A stretch of DNA of 64,000 nucleotides, taken from the NCBI RefSeq assembly GCF_030767025.1, contig NZ_JASITE010000020.1, forward strand, positions 53,057 through 117,056, read 5' to 3'. Made by a program: the position numbers and the translations under genes. The notes beneath the pieces were generated by a model that was not told the origin of the DNA, made no database searches, and worked only from the letters and a program-made list of their open reading frames with translations. Of this stretch, positions 23,200-31,248 are shown piece by piece; within the stretch, counting starts at the first letter, position 1, and each line of letters opens with the position of its first letter. Source of the DNA: Nocardia sp. CC227C. Its GTDB lineage: Bacteria > Actinomycetota > Actinomycetes > Mycobacteriales > Mycobacteriaceae.

Positions 23200-23949
23200 A
23201 TGCGGAAAGCGATTCGCTGTCTGTTCTTCGCGACCGTGGTCGCGGCGCTGACGGTCTTCGGGTCCGGGCTCGCCGCGGCGGCGATCATCCGGCCCACCGT
23301 CCCTGCGGTGCAGGCGATTTCACCGAGTGCGGGGGAAACGGTCGGTATCGCCGCACCCGTACGGGTGCAGTTCGCCGAACCGGTCGAGAACCGCACGCGC
23401 GCAGAGCAATCCGTGAGCATCCGGGCGGGAACCGAACTGGCGGGCAGTTTCTCGTGGCACAGTGACCGCGAACTGACCTGGACGCCCGAGGGATTCCTCC
23501 CGGCATCGACCCCCATCTCGGTGTCCGCGGGCACCGCGCGCACGGAATTCAACACCAATGCCGGGGTGACCGCCGAGGGCAACATGTCGAACCACACCTT
23601 CACGGTGAGTATCGGCGGCGTCCCGGTGCGCACCATCCCCGCCTCCTTCGGCAAGCCGGGCTGGGAGACTCCCGTCGGCACCTTCCCCGTGCTGGAGAAG
23701 CACCGGAACATCGTCTTCGATTCCCGCACCATCGGCATCCCGCTGAACTCGCCCGAGGGCTATCTGATCGACGGTGAGTACGCCGAGCGCCTGACCTGGA
23801 GCGGAGTCTTCGTCCATTCCGCCCCGTGGTCGGTGGATTCGCAGGGCTACGCGAATGTCAGCCACGGCTGCATCAACCTGCCACCGGCGGACGCCGCCTG
23901 GTACTACGAGAATGTGAGCGTGGGCGACCCGGTGTATCTGCACTGGTGA
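23200..23949 (+). CDS. L,D-transpeptidase (YkuD) with N-terminal Ig-like domain
   Basis: Forms 3-3 cross-links in peptidoglycan outside the membrane. 249 residues; ATG follows GAAAGGGG. Residues 1-27 are a signal peptide (LFFATVVAALTVFGSGLAAA). About 38-115 is one Ig-like domain (ISPSAGETVGIAAPVRVQF), as in Ldt-Mt enzymes, but only one where some have two. The catalytic domain holds GWETPVGTFPVLEKHRN, GVFVHSAPW and the nucleophile motif S221-H-G-Cys224-I-N-L. No lipobox. A monocistronic unit between two hairpins. Confidence 0.93.
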   Translation: MRKAIRCLFFATVVAALTVFGSGLAAAAIIRPTVPAVQAISPSAGETVGIAAPVRVQFAEPVENRTRAEQSVSIRAGTELAGSFSWHSDRELTWTPEGFLPASTPISVSAGTARTEFNTNAGVTAEGNMSNHTFTVSIGGVPVRTIPASFGKPGWETPVGTFPVLEKHRNIVFDSRTIGIPLNSPEGYLIDGEYAERLTWSGVFVHSAPWSVDSQGYANVSHGCINLPPADAAWYYENVSVGDPVYLHW

Positions 23950-23981
23950 CGCCACGTCACCGAGCCACACGGCGCGGAGTC

Positions 23982-24011
23982 ACACCCGGCCCGGATCGGC
24001 GGGCCGGGTGT
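23982..24011. terminator. 11-bp hairpin between convergent ldt and folD
   Basis: ACACCCGGCCC pairs perfectly with GGGCCGGGTGT (8-base loop). It ends eight bases before the folD stop codon and would terminate transcripts from both sides. Confidence 0.7.
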
Positions 24012-24018
24012 CGCGCGG

Positions 24019-24867
24019 TCAGCGGGCGTTCTCGGCGGCCTGCACCACGTGCCGCATGAGCAGCGCGGTGGTCACCGGACCGACGCCGCCGGGAACCGGG
24101 CTCAACGCGGCGGCCTTGCCGGTGACGGCCGCGGCGTCCACATCGCCGGTGATGGACCCGTCCTCGCCCTCATTGGTGCCCACGTCGATGACCACGGCGC
24201 CTTCGCGCACATGCTCGGCCTTGATCAGCCCGGCCCGTCCCACCGCCGCGACCACGACATCGGCGGCCGAGGTGACGCCCGGCAGATCGGTGGTGCGCGA
24301 ATGGCACACCGTGACGGTGGCGTTCTCCGCCAGCAGCAGCTGCGCGAGCGGCTTGCCCACCACATTGGAGCGGCCCACCACCGCGACATGCTTGCCGGAC
24401 AGCACGACGCCGTGATGCCTCGCCAGTTCCACCACGGCCTCGGAGGTGGCGGGCGGGAAGCCCGGCAGGCCGGTGGCGAGCAGGCCGAGTGACAGCGGAC
24501 TGACGCCGTCCACGTCCTTGGCGGCGATGATGGCCGGGCTCACGTCGTCGAGGCCGACGCCCTTGGGCAGCGGGGTTTGCAGCATAATGGCGTCCACGCT
24601 CGGATCGGCCGAGAGTTCCACCAGCTTCGCGCGAATATCGGCCGCGGTGGCGTCTACCCCCAGTTCGATGTTCTCGCAGGCGATTCCATTGCGTTCGGCG
24701 GCGCGGTTGAGCGACTTCACGTACCAGGCGCTGGCCGGATCGTCATTGGCGACCACCAGCGCCAGGCGCGGTGCGGCGCCGTTGCCCGCGAGTGCGGCGG
24801 CGCGCTGCTTGGTGTCGGCATTGATGGCGGCGGCGAGTTCCTTGCCGGTCAGCGAAGTCGTATCCAC
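24019..24867 (-). CDS. folD: Bifunctional methylene-THF dehydrogenase/methenyl-THF cyclohydrolase
   Basis: Interconverts methylene-, methenyl- and formyl-tetrahydrofolate with NADP. From GTG 24867 the chain is 282 residues, standard for FolD; the frame extends 43 codons further without family resemblance. Motifs: ASAWYVKSLNRAAERNGI (Tyr and Lys of the active site), DAIMLQTPLPKGVG, DVDGVSPLSLGLLATG, HVAVVGRSNVVGKPLAQLLL and the terminal SPVPGGVGPVTTALLM. The canonical VGRS dinucleotide loop is intact. Near the cyclodeaminase-like gene. Confidence 0.93.
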   Translation of the reverse strand: MDTTSLTGKELAAAINADTKQRAAALAGNGAAPRLALVVANDDPASAWYVKSLNRAAERNGIACENIELGVDATAADIRAKLVELSADPSVDAIMLQTPLPKGVGLDDVSPAIIAAKDVDGVSPLSLGLLATGLPGFPPATSEAVVELARHHGVVLSGKHVAVVGRSNVVGKPLAQLLLAENATVTVCHSRTTDLPGVTSAADVVVAAVGRAGLIKAEHVREGAVVIDVGTNEGEDGSITGDVDAAAVTGKAAALSPVPGGVGPVTTALLMRHVVQAAENAR

Positions 24868-25052
24868 GGGGATACAGCCTATCGCGCGGCCCGCGTTCCC
24901 CTCCGCGCGGAGATCCACACTCGGAATTTCGCTGTGGCAAATCCCCACCGGAGGCGCTGGGCAGTCGTATCGTGTCTCCATTCGGCCTCGAGCCAATAGT
25001 CAGCAAGCAGTGCGTGTGAGACCTCGTTCGTTCGCGGAAAGGTGTCGTTGCG

Positions 25053-25913
25053 GTGCAGACAGCAAGGCGTTTACCCTCCCTGGTCGTGGCCGCCGCGGCC
25101 GCGCTCACCATCTTCGGATCACCGGTGGCCATGGCCGATCCGGGTCCCCTCTACAACTCGGCACAGAGCAATTTCGTCAATGGCGACGACACGGCGGGCC
25201 TGGAGGATCTGCGCCGCCTGCTCGCCGAGGCCCCCGACGACGCCGAAGCGCTGGCGTTGCAGGCGGTCTGGTCTGACTACACCGGCGACCTCGTCACCCG
25301 CGAGGCGGCGCTGATGCGGCTCGGCACCCTGAATCCTCGCCTGGCCGACGGGGTGCGCACCATCTTCCGGGCGGTGGCCGCGGCCATCGGCACCCTGCCC
25401 AATCCGATCCCCGCCATCGCGGGGCCGCAGACCGGCATCGCGGTGCTCGGCTACGGCCTGCTGCCCGACGGCACCATGCGGCCCGAACTGGTGAACCGCA
25501 TGCAGGCGGCCTGGTTGCAGGCCGTCGCCTCACCGCTCTCCCCGATCGTGGTGACCGGCGGCAATCCGCGCAACGGCATCACCGAGGCGGCCGCCATGGA
25601 ACGCTGGCTGCTCGATCGCGGCATTCCCGGCAGCCGGATCATGGCCGAACACCGGGCCGGATCCACCGTCGGCAATGCGCTGAACGCGTCGAAGATGCTC
25701 CGTGACGCGGGCGCGACCAGCGCCATCGTGGTGACCTCCCCCAACCACATCCGCCGGGCGGTCGCCGACTTCATCGTGGCGGGCATCCCCGTGGTCGGGG
25801 CCACCACCTCCCTGGAGCAGCTCGTCTCCCAGCTCCCCCCGCCCAACCGCGCCGCCCAGCGCGGCATCTACCTCGACGCGACCCGCACGCTGCTGCTGCC
25901 CGCGCGGCGGTAG
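25053..25913 (+). CDS. Exported YdcF/SanA-type (DUF218) protein
   Basis: 286 residues from GTG 25053, preceded by GGAAAGGTG. Residues 1-27 are a signal peptide ending AMADP. Residues 30-110 form a short helical repeat region. From about 128 the DUF218 fold appears: IAVLGYGLLPDGTMRPELVN, SPIVVTGGNPRNGITEAAAM, RWLLDRGIPGSRIMAEHRAG and SAIVVTSPNHIRRAVADFIV. The family includes SanA and ElyC, linked to envelope integrity and polyprenyl-phosphate metabolism; the reaction is undefined. Confidence 0.83.
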   Translation: MQTARRLPSLVVAAAAALTIFGSPVAMADPGPLYNSAQSNFVNGDDTAGLEDLRRLLAEAPDDAEALALQAVWSDYTGDLVTREAALMRLGTLNPRLADGVRTIFRAVAAAIGTLPNPIPAIAGPQTGIAVLGYGLLPDGTMRPELVNRMQAAWLQAVASPLSPIVVTGGNPRNGITEAAAMERWLLDRGIPGSRIMAEHRAGSTVGNALNASKMLRDAGATSAIVVTSPNHIRRAVADFIVAGIPVVGATTSLEQLVSQLPPPNRAAQRGIYLDATRTLLLPARR

Positions 25914-26076
25914 GCGCGCCGCCGCGGACAGGCCGATGATGTCCCCGGGTCCGGATCGACGAGCGGCCCGGCCCCCGTCAAGGCGGGCGATCCGGCAGGG
26001 CAGCCCACGTCGACGACGCAGTGCGATCCGGCGAACATGCTCGCCCCAGCGGGGCGTGGTCCGGTGAGGCGGCACA

Positions 26077-27102
26077 ATGGGCGGAATGGTTGCCGTGGGT
26101 TTCGACGAGTTGGTGGCACGGTTGCGGGCGGCGGGGTGTGTTTTCGCCGACGATGAGGCGCAGCTGCTGCTCGGGGCCGCGGAGAATCCTGAACGGCTGG
26201 AAGCGCTGGTGGCCCGGCGGGTGTCGGGGGTGCCGCTGGAATATGTGCTGGGGTGGGTGGAGTTTCGGGGGCTGCGGGTGGCGGTGTCGGAGGGGGTCTT
26301 CGTGCCGCGGCAGCGGACCGGGTACTTGGTCGAGCGGGCCGTGAGCTCGGCGCGCGCGCGGATCGCCGGGAACGCGCAGGCCACCGGGGCGGCGGCGCAG
26401 GTCGCGCCAGTCGGGCAGGCCGGGCAGGCCGCGCAGACAGCGCAAGTCGCGCAGACGGCGCAAGTCGGGCACGCGGCGCGGGGCACAAGGGCGGCACAAG
26501 TCGCGCAGACGGCGCGGGCGTCGATGCCTGCGAGTTCGCACGTATCGCGGCCGTTCCCGGGCAGTCGGTCCGGGATCGTGGCGGTCGATATGTGTTGCGG
26601 GTCTGGGGCACTCGGGCTGGCGTTCGCGACAGAGCTTGCCGCCGAGGGCATTTCGGTGGCCTTGACGGCGTCGGATATCGACCCGGTGGCGGTGGCGTGT
26701 GCACGGCGCAACCTCGCCGCCTCGGGTGCCGCGGTGGTCGAAGGTGATCTGTTCGCCGCCCTGCCCCGGGACCTGGCCGGGCGGGTGGACGTACTGCTGG
26801 CGAATACCCCGTATGTGCCCTCCGAGGCTATTGCGGACATGCCGCCGGAGGCGCGCGACTACGAGCCCCCGGTGGCCCTCGACGGCGGCGCGGACGGGCT
26901 GGATATCTTCCGGCGGGTCGCGGCGGCGGCTCCCGAGTGGCTGGCACCGGGCGGGCATCTGCTGGTGGAGACCGGTGCCGCACAGGCCGGGACGGCCGTG
27001 GGCATCCTCACCGAACACGGTCTGACGCCACAGGTCGCGACAGACGAGGAACTGGGTGCGACCGTGGTGATCGGTTCGCTCGCCGGTAGCGTGGACGTGT
27101 GA
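26077..27102 (+). CDS. PrmC/HemK-like methyltransferase with a repeat insertion
   Basis: 341 residues; ATG 26077 follows GAGG by seven bases. N-terminal PrmC-like helices are followed by the motif GVPLEYVLGWVEFRGLRVAV, then VFVPRQRT. The SAM-binding domain restarts at IVAVDMCCGSGALGLAFATE, and the catalytic motif reads NTPY instead of NPPY. Residues 99-160 are an inserted Ala/Gln/Val-rich repeat (GQAAQTAQVAQTAQVG) absent from ordinary PrmC. A glutamine-methylating activity on release factors is the family norm, but NTPY and the insertion suggest a paralogue with another substrate. Shares GTGA with the next gene. Confidence 0.75.
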   Translation: MGGMVAVGFDELVARLRAAGCVFADDEAQLLLGAAENPERLEALVARRVSGVPLEYVLGWVEFRGLRVAVSEGVFVPRQRTGYLVERAVSSARARIAGNAQATGAAAQVAPVGQAGQAAQTAQVAQTAQVGHAARGTRAAQVAQTARASMPASSHVSRPFPGSRSGIVAVDMCCGSGALGLAFATELAAEGISVALTASDIDPVAVACARRNLAASGAAVVEGDLFAALPRDLAGRVDVLLANTPYVPSEAIADMPPEARDYEPPVALDGGADGLDIFRRVAAAAPEWLAPGGHLLVETGAAQAGTAVGILTEHGLTPQVATDEELGATVVIGSLAGSVDV

Positions 27103-27788
27103 CGATTCGCGGCATTCTCTTCGATGTCGACGACACCCTCGTCGACTATTCGGCCACCGCGCGAGCCGGAATTCTCGCGCATCTGGCGGCGGAGGGGCTG
27201 CTGGACCGGTTCGCGTCCCCCGAGCACGCCGTGGCGCTGTGGAAGGAACTCGAGGAGCGGGAATACCCGCGTTACCTGGCCGGTGAGCTGACCTTCACCG
27301 GGCAGCAGGAGCTGCGGTCGGAGCTGCTGCTCGCCCACATCGGCGTGACCACCGACGACCCGCGCGCCTGGTTCGACCGCTATGTGGCGCTGCGCGACAC
27401 CACCTGGGCCGCCTTCCCGGATGCCGAACCGCTGCTGACCGGGCTGAGCGGCCGCGTCGCGGTGGGCGTGGTGTCGAATTCCTCGCGGGCCCACCAGGTC
27501 GGCAAGCTGCGCGCGGTCGGCCTGCTCCCTCATTTCGGCGACGCCGTGCTGTGCTCGGCCGAATTCGGCACGCCCAAACCGCATCCCGATATCTTCCTGG
27601 CGGGCTGCGACCTGCTCGGCCTGCCGCCGGAGCAGGTCGCCTACGTCGGCGACCGCTGGGACGTGGACGGCCTCGGCGCACGCGACGCCGGGCTGCGCGC
27701 CCACTGGCTGAACCGCACGGCCACGAGCACGGCCGTGCGGGACGGCATCACGGTAATCCATTCGCTGACCGCCCTGTCCGCACTTTGA
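27099..27788 (+). CDS. HAD family hydrolase
   Basis: 229 residues from a GTG overlapping the previous stop. HAD motifs in order: I, ILFDVDDTLVDYS; II, VGVVSNSS; III, Lys in FGTPKPHPDIF; IV, VAYVGDRWDVDGLGARDAG. A helical cap (residues 20-85) identifies subclass I, phosphoglycolate-phosphatase-like. Expected to be a cytosolic small-molecule phosphatase. Translational coupling to the PrmC-like gene hints at co-regulation but not at a substrate. Confidence 0.9.
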   Translation: MTIRGILFDVDDTLVDYSATARAGILAHLAAEGLLDRFASPEHAVALWKELEEREYPRYLAGELTFTGQQELRSELLLAHIGVTTDDPRAWFDRYVALRDTTWAAFPDAEPLLTGLSGRVAVGVVSNSSRAHQVGKLRAVGLLPHFGDAVLCSAEFGTPKPHPDIFLAGCDLLGLPPEQVAYVGDRWDVDGLGARDAGLRAHWLNRTATSTAVRDGITVIHSLTALSAL

Positions 27789-27912
27789 GAAGCCGTCCGC
27801 GACGCGCTGGATGTCGGGTGCGCCACCGGTACTCCGGCTGCCGGGCCTTCGGCGTCCGCGCCGCCGACAACGGCATCATGTCCCCACCGTCGGCACCTGC
27901 CCTGCCGCCGGG

Positions 27913-27933
27913 GGATCGCTCACCAGACGATCC
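27913..27933. terminator. Weak hairpin between convergent HAD and SDR genes
   Basis: GGATCG paired with CGATCC around a 9-base loop. It is the only clear stem in the 219-base convergent gap; no U-run. Confidence 0.3.
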
Positions 27934-28007
27934 GGCACGACCGGTGGCCCCAACCGCCGTGCGGCTGATCGACCCAGCCGAGGCCCTCCCGCCACACGGC
28001 CGAAAAC

Positions 28008-28835
28008 CTACTTGCGACCGCGGAATTCGTCCATGGAGTGGTACACGCCCACCGTGTTGAGGTAGAAGTCGCGCACCTTCAGCGGTAGCAGTCCGGTGAT
28101 GGCCCGGTTCAACCGCGAGGTCCACGGCATGACCACCAGCGCCGACCCCTTCTTCATCTCCGTCCAGGCGGTGTCGACCACCTTCTCCTGTTCGAGGATG
28201 GGGGTGAACCAGAATCCCTTGGCCCCGTCGAACATGCCGGTGTTGATGTAGGTCGGGCACACGGTGGTGACCTTCACGTGCTCGTTGCCGGACTGCTCGA
28301 GTTCCAGCCGCACCGAATCCGACCAGCCCAGTGCCGCCCACTTGGAGGCCGCGTACACGCTCATGCGCGGATTGGAGACCAGTCCGGCCGAGGAGGCGAT
28401 GGTCATGACCCGCGACTGCGAGCCCTTGTTCGCCACCATGGCGGGCAGGAATTCCAGGGTCACGTACATGGGCGCGAGCGAGTTGATCGCCATGGTCTTG
28501 TCGATGTCGCCGCGGTTCTCGGTCTCCCAGAAGTAGCCGTTGCCGCGCACGATGCCCGCATTGTTGACCAGCACGTCGATATCGCCGACCTCGGTGCGCA
28601 CCGACGCGCCCGCGTCCCGGATGGCCTGTTGGTCGGAGACGTCGACCACGTAATGGTGGATGCGGCTGCTGCCGAGCGCGACCAGTTCGGCGGCGGTCTC
28701 CTTGACCGCCTCCTCATTGACGTCCCACAGCACCACGTCGGCGGCGCGCTCCCGGACGGCCCGGACCGCGAAGGACTTGCCCAGTCCCATGGCGGCCCCC
28801 GTGACCAGGACCTTCTTGCCCGCTACGTCCTTCAT
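28008..28835 (-). CDS. Short-chain dehydrogenase/reductase
   Basis: 275 residues, classical SDR. The cofactor motif VLVTGAAMGLGKSFAVRAV is followed by DVSD, LVNNAGIVRG, a catalytic Ser in IASSAGLVS and YAASKWAALGWSDSV (Tyr and Lys). The C-terminus extends beyond the catalytic core (MPWTSRLNRAITGLLPLKVR), a region seen in membrane-associated retinol/hydroxysteroid-type SDRs. It lies 31 bases downstream of the aldehyde dehydrogenase on the same strand, so an alcohol-to-aldehyde-to-acid pathway on a lipid or terpenoid substrate is plausible. Confidence 0.9.
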   Translation of the reverse strand: MKDVAGKKVLVTGAAMGLGKSFAVRAVRERAADVVLWDVNEEAVKETAAELVALGSSRIHHYVVDVSDQQAIRDAGASVRTEVGDIDVLVNNAGIVRGNGYFWETENRGDIDKTMAINSLAPMYVTLEFLPAMVANKGSQSRVMTIASSAGLVSNPRMSVYAASKWAALGWSDSVRLELEQSGNEHVKVTTVCPTYINTGMFDGAKGFWFTPILEQEKVVDTAWTEMKKGSALVVMPWTSRLNRAITGLLPLKVRDFYLNTVGVYHSMDEFRGRK

Positions 28836-28866
28836 ATCCGTGTGTACCCCTGTCTCGAGTGGCAGA

Positions 28867-30438
28867 TCACTTCTGCCGCAACGTCTTCATGGTGGTGAGG
28901 AACAGCGTCATGGTCTTGGCCCAGAGCCGCTCCGACATGCCGGGCAGTGGCGCGATGGGCAGTACGCGCTGCACCGCGATGGTCTGGGTGTCGACGTATT
29001 TCAGCAGGCCCTCGGGTCCGTGCCGCCGCCCGGTGCCGGAAATGCCCAGCCCACCCGAGGGTGCGGCCACCGATCCCCAGGCGGCGATGAAGCCCTCGTT
29101 CACATTCACCGATCCGGCGTTGATGCGCGCCGCCACGGCCCGGCCGCGATCGGTGTCCCGGCTCCACACACTGGCGTTGAGCCCGTAGGCGGAGTCATTG
29201 GCCTCCCGCACCGCCTCGTCGTCACTGCCGACACGGTAGACGGAGACGACCGGCCCGAAGGTCTCCTCGCGGTAGACGGTCATGCCCTCGCGCACGCCCT
29301 CGAGGATGGTGGGCTCGTAGAAGTACGGCCCCAGGTCCGGCCGCGCCCTGCCGCCCGCGCGCACCGTGGCCCCCTTGGCCACGGCATCGTCGACATGCGC
29401 TGCGACGGTGTCGATCTGGCGCTGGAAGGTGAGCGATCCGACCTCGTAGGTGAAGTCGAGTTCCTTGCCGAGGGTGAGTGCGCGGGTGTGCTCGGCGAAT
29501 TCGGTGACGAAACGGTCGTACACGCTGTCGTGCACATAGACGCGCTCGATGGATTCGCACAGCTGCCCGGCCGAGGCGAAGCAGGCCCGCACCGCGATCT
29601 TGGCGGCGGCGGAGACGTCCGCGTCGTCCAGCACCAGCAGCGGATTCTTGCCGCCCAGTTCGAGCGAGTAGCCGATGAGCCGCTCCCCCGCCTGCCGGGC
29701 GACGGTGCGCCCGGTGGCGCTGGATCCGGTGTAGTCGACATAGTCGGCGCGGTCGATCACCTCACCGCCGATCTCCCGGCCGCGCCCCAGCACCGCCTGC
29801 CACAGGCCCTTGGGCAGCCCCGCGCGCTCGGCGATGTCGATGGCCCACAGCGCGGTGAGCGCGGTCTGATTGTCCGGCCGCGCGATGACGGCGTTTCCGG
29901 CGACCAGGGCGGGCAGCGCGTCGGAGGCGGCCAGTGCGAGGGGGTAGTTCCACGGCGAGATCACCGCGACCACGCCCTTGGGCCGGTTGCGCACCTCCAC
30001 CTGGGTGAGCACCGGCATGACCCCGCGCGGGGTGCGCCGGGCGAGCAGTTTCCCGGCCTCGGCGGCGTAGTAGCGCGCGTTCACGGCCACATCGCTGACC
30101 TCGTCGAAGGCGTGCACCCGGGACTTGCCGGTCTCGGTCTGCACGATGTCGAGGATTACGTCCTGTTCGGCGAGCACCAGGTCGTGGATGCGGCGCAGCA
30201 CGGCCACGCGGTCGGCGACCGGCGTGTGCGCCCACTCCCGCTGCGCCTCGCGGGCGGTCGCGAAGGCGGCGTCGATATCGGCGGTGGAGGACTGCGGCAG
30301 ATCGGCGATCTTGACGCCGGTGGCGGGCGCGAACACCGCCACGGACGGCTTGCCGCCCGCCCGCGCATGGCCGAGCAAGCGCTGTACCAGGTCGAAGGGA
30401 AGCGCCTCGGCGGCGGCGAGCTGCGGGGCAGTCGTCAT
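28867..30438 (-). CDS. Aldehyde dehydrogenase, succinate-semialdehyde dehydrogenase-like
   Basis: 523-residue NAD(P)-dependent ALDH. Landmarks: VVAVISPWNYPLALAASDAL, YVDYTGSSATGRTVARQAGE, catalytic Glu260 in YSLELGGKNPL and nucleophile Cys294 in SAGQLCESIERVY; the C-terminal substrate region has FGPVVSVYRVGSDDEA. The sequence style resembles mycobacterial GabD2-type enzymes, usually annotated succinic-semialdehyde dehydrogenase, though the adjacent SDR and TetR suggest a hydrophobic aldehyde. Heads the ALDH-SDR unit, divergent from its likely TetR repressor. Confidence 0.88.
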   Translation of the reverse strand: MTTAPQLAAAEALPFDLVQRLLGHARAGGKPSVAVFAPATGVKIADLPQSSTADIDAAFATAREAQREWAHTPVADRVAVLRRIHDLVLAEQDVILDIVQTETGKSRVHAFDEVSDVAVNARYYAAEAGKLLARRTPRGVMPVLTQVEVRNRPKGVVAVISPWNYPLALAASDALPALVAGNAVIARPDNQTALTALWAIDIAERAGLPKGLWQAVLGRGREIGGEVIDRADYVDYTGSSATGRTVARQAGERLIGYSLELGGKNPLLVLDDADVSAAAKIAVRACFASAGQLCESIERVYVHDSVYDRFVTEFAEHTRALTLGKELDFTYEVGSLTFQRQIDTVAAHVDDAVAKGATVRAGGRARPDLGPYFYEPTILEGVREGMTVYREETFGPVVSVYRVGSDDEAVREANDSAYGLNASVWSRDTDRGRAVAARINAGSVNVNEGFIAAWGSVAAPSGGLGISGTGRRHGPEGLLKYVDTQTIAVQRVLPIAPLPGMSERLWAKTMTLFLTTMKTLRQK

Positions 30439-30485
30439 TGGTCGCCCTCTCGTGGGTGGATCGCGGGCGCACCCGCTATTCGATG

Positions 30486-30514
30486 AACACCAGTGTTACG
30501 TGAACACTGGTGTT
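30486..30514. promoter_or_regulatory. 29-bp perfect operator between aldehyde dehydrogenase and TetR genes
   Basis: AACACCAGTGTT-ACGTG-AACACTGGTGTT: 12-bp arms in perfect inverted symmetry, each arm itself dyadic (AACAC-CA-GTGTT). It is centred in the 129-base divergent region, 54 bases upstream of the TetR ATG and 48 of the dehydrogenase start. Very likely bound by the adjacent TetR protein. Confidence 0.8.
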
Positions 30515-30567
30515 AGATTAATGTGCGTGACACACCTCATGTCAAGCGCTACGCGGGGGTTTGTGAG

Positions 30568-31248
30568 ATGACCCAGCCCTCCACGGCCGCTCCTCGGCGG
30601 GGACGGCCGCCGCAAACAGAGGAGCAGGCCGATCAGGTGCGCGCCCGCATCGTGCTGGCCACCTCCGAGGTGTTCGCCGAGCACGGTTCGCGCGGGCTCA
30701 ATGTCGCCCGCATCATCGAGAAGGCCGGGTTGGCGCGGCCCACCTTCTATCGCTATTTCGCCAATGCCACCGAACCGCTGCACGCCCTGCTCACCATCTC
30801 CAACGACGATCTGGTCGGCGGTGTGCGGGCGGCGCTGGAGCGCAGCGCGGAGCCGGTGCAGCTGGGCATCAATATGATCGAGGCGTATCTGTACTGGGCC
30901 GACGGCCACGGCACCATGCTCGCCCCGCTGTTCGCCGAACTGCACGATCCGGGGTCACCGGTCTCGTCCTATCGCGAGAGTGCGCTGAGCGACATCCGCG
31001 CCCTGGTGCGCGCGAAGTTCGCCGAGATCGGCCGCCCGGCCCCCAGCGATCTGAATCTCGATGCCGCCCTGCAGATCTGCGAATTCGTGGTCTACCGGAT
31101 CTCGGCCAACGCCCCGCACGGCGAACCCGGCCCGGAGGCCATCGCCGAGGCGCGGCTCACCATGATCCGCGGCGTGCTGGTGACGTTGGGCCGCCGCGAG
31201 GACGTCGAGTACGCCCTCACCGTCCCCGGCATCTTCGATCCGGCCTAA
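30568..31248 (+). CDS. TetR family regulator of the aldehyde dehydrogenase/SDR unit
   Basis: 226 residues from ATG 30568. An in-frame GTG at 30523, close behind the operator, would add 15 residues. The N-terminal helix-turn-helix is clear: RARIVLATSEVFAEHGSRGL, NVARIIEKAGLARPTFYRYF. The C-terminal ligand domain is helical (NMIEAYLYWADGHGTMLAPL). Divergent from the dehydrogenase with a perfect palindrome between, the classic local-repressor arrangement. The 3' end overlaps the convergent monooxygenase gene by four bases. Confidence 0.9.
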   Translation: MTQPSTAAPRRGRPPQTEEQADQVRARIVLATSEVFAEHGSRGLNVARIIEKAGLARPTFYRYFANATEPLHALLTISNDDLVGGVRAALERSAEPVQLGINMIEAYLYWADGHGTMLAPLFAELHDPGSPVSSYRESALSDIRALVRAKFAEIGRPAPSDLNLDAALQICEFVVYRISANAPHGEPGPEAIAEARLTMIRGVLVTLGRREDVEYALTVPGIFDPA

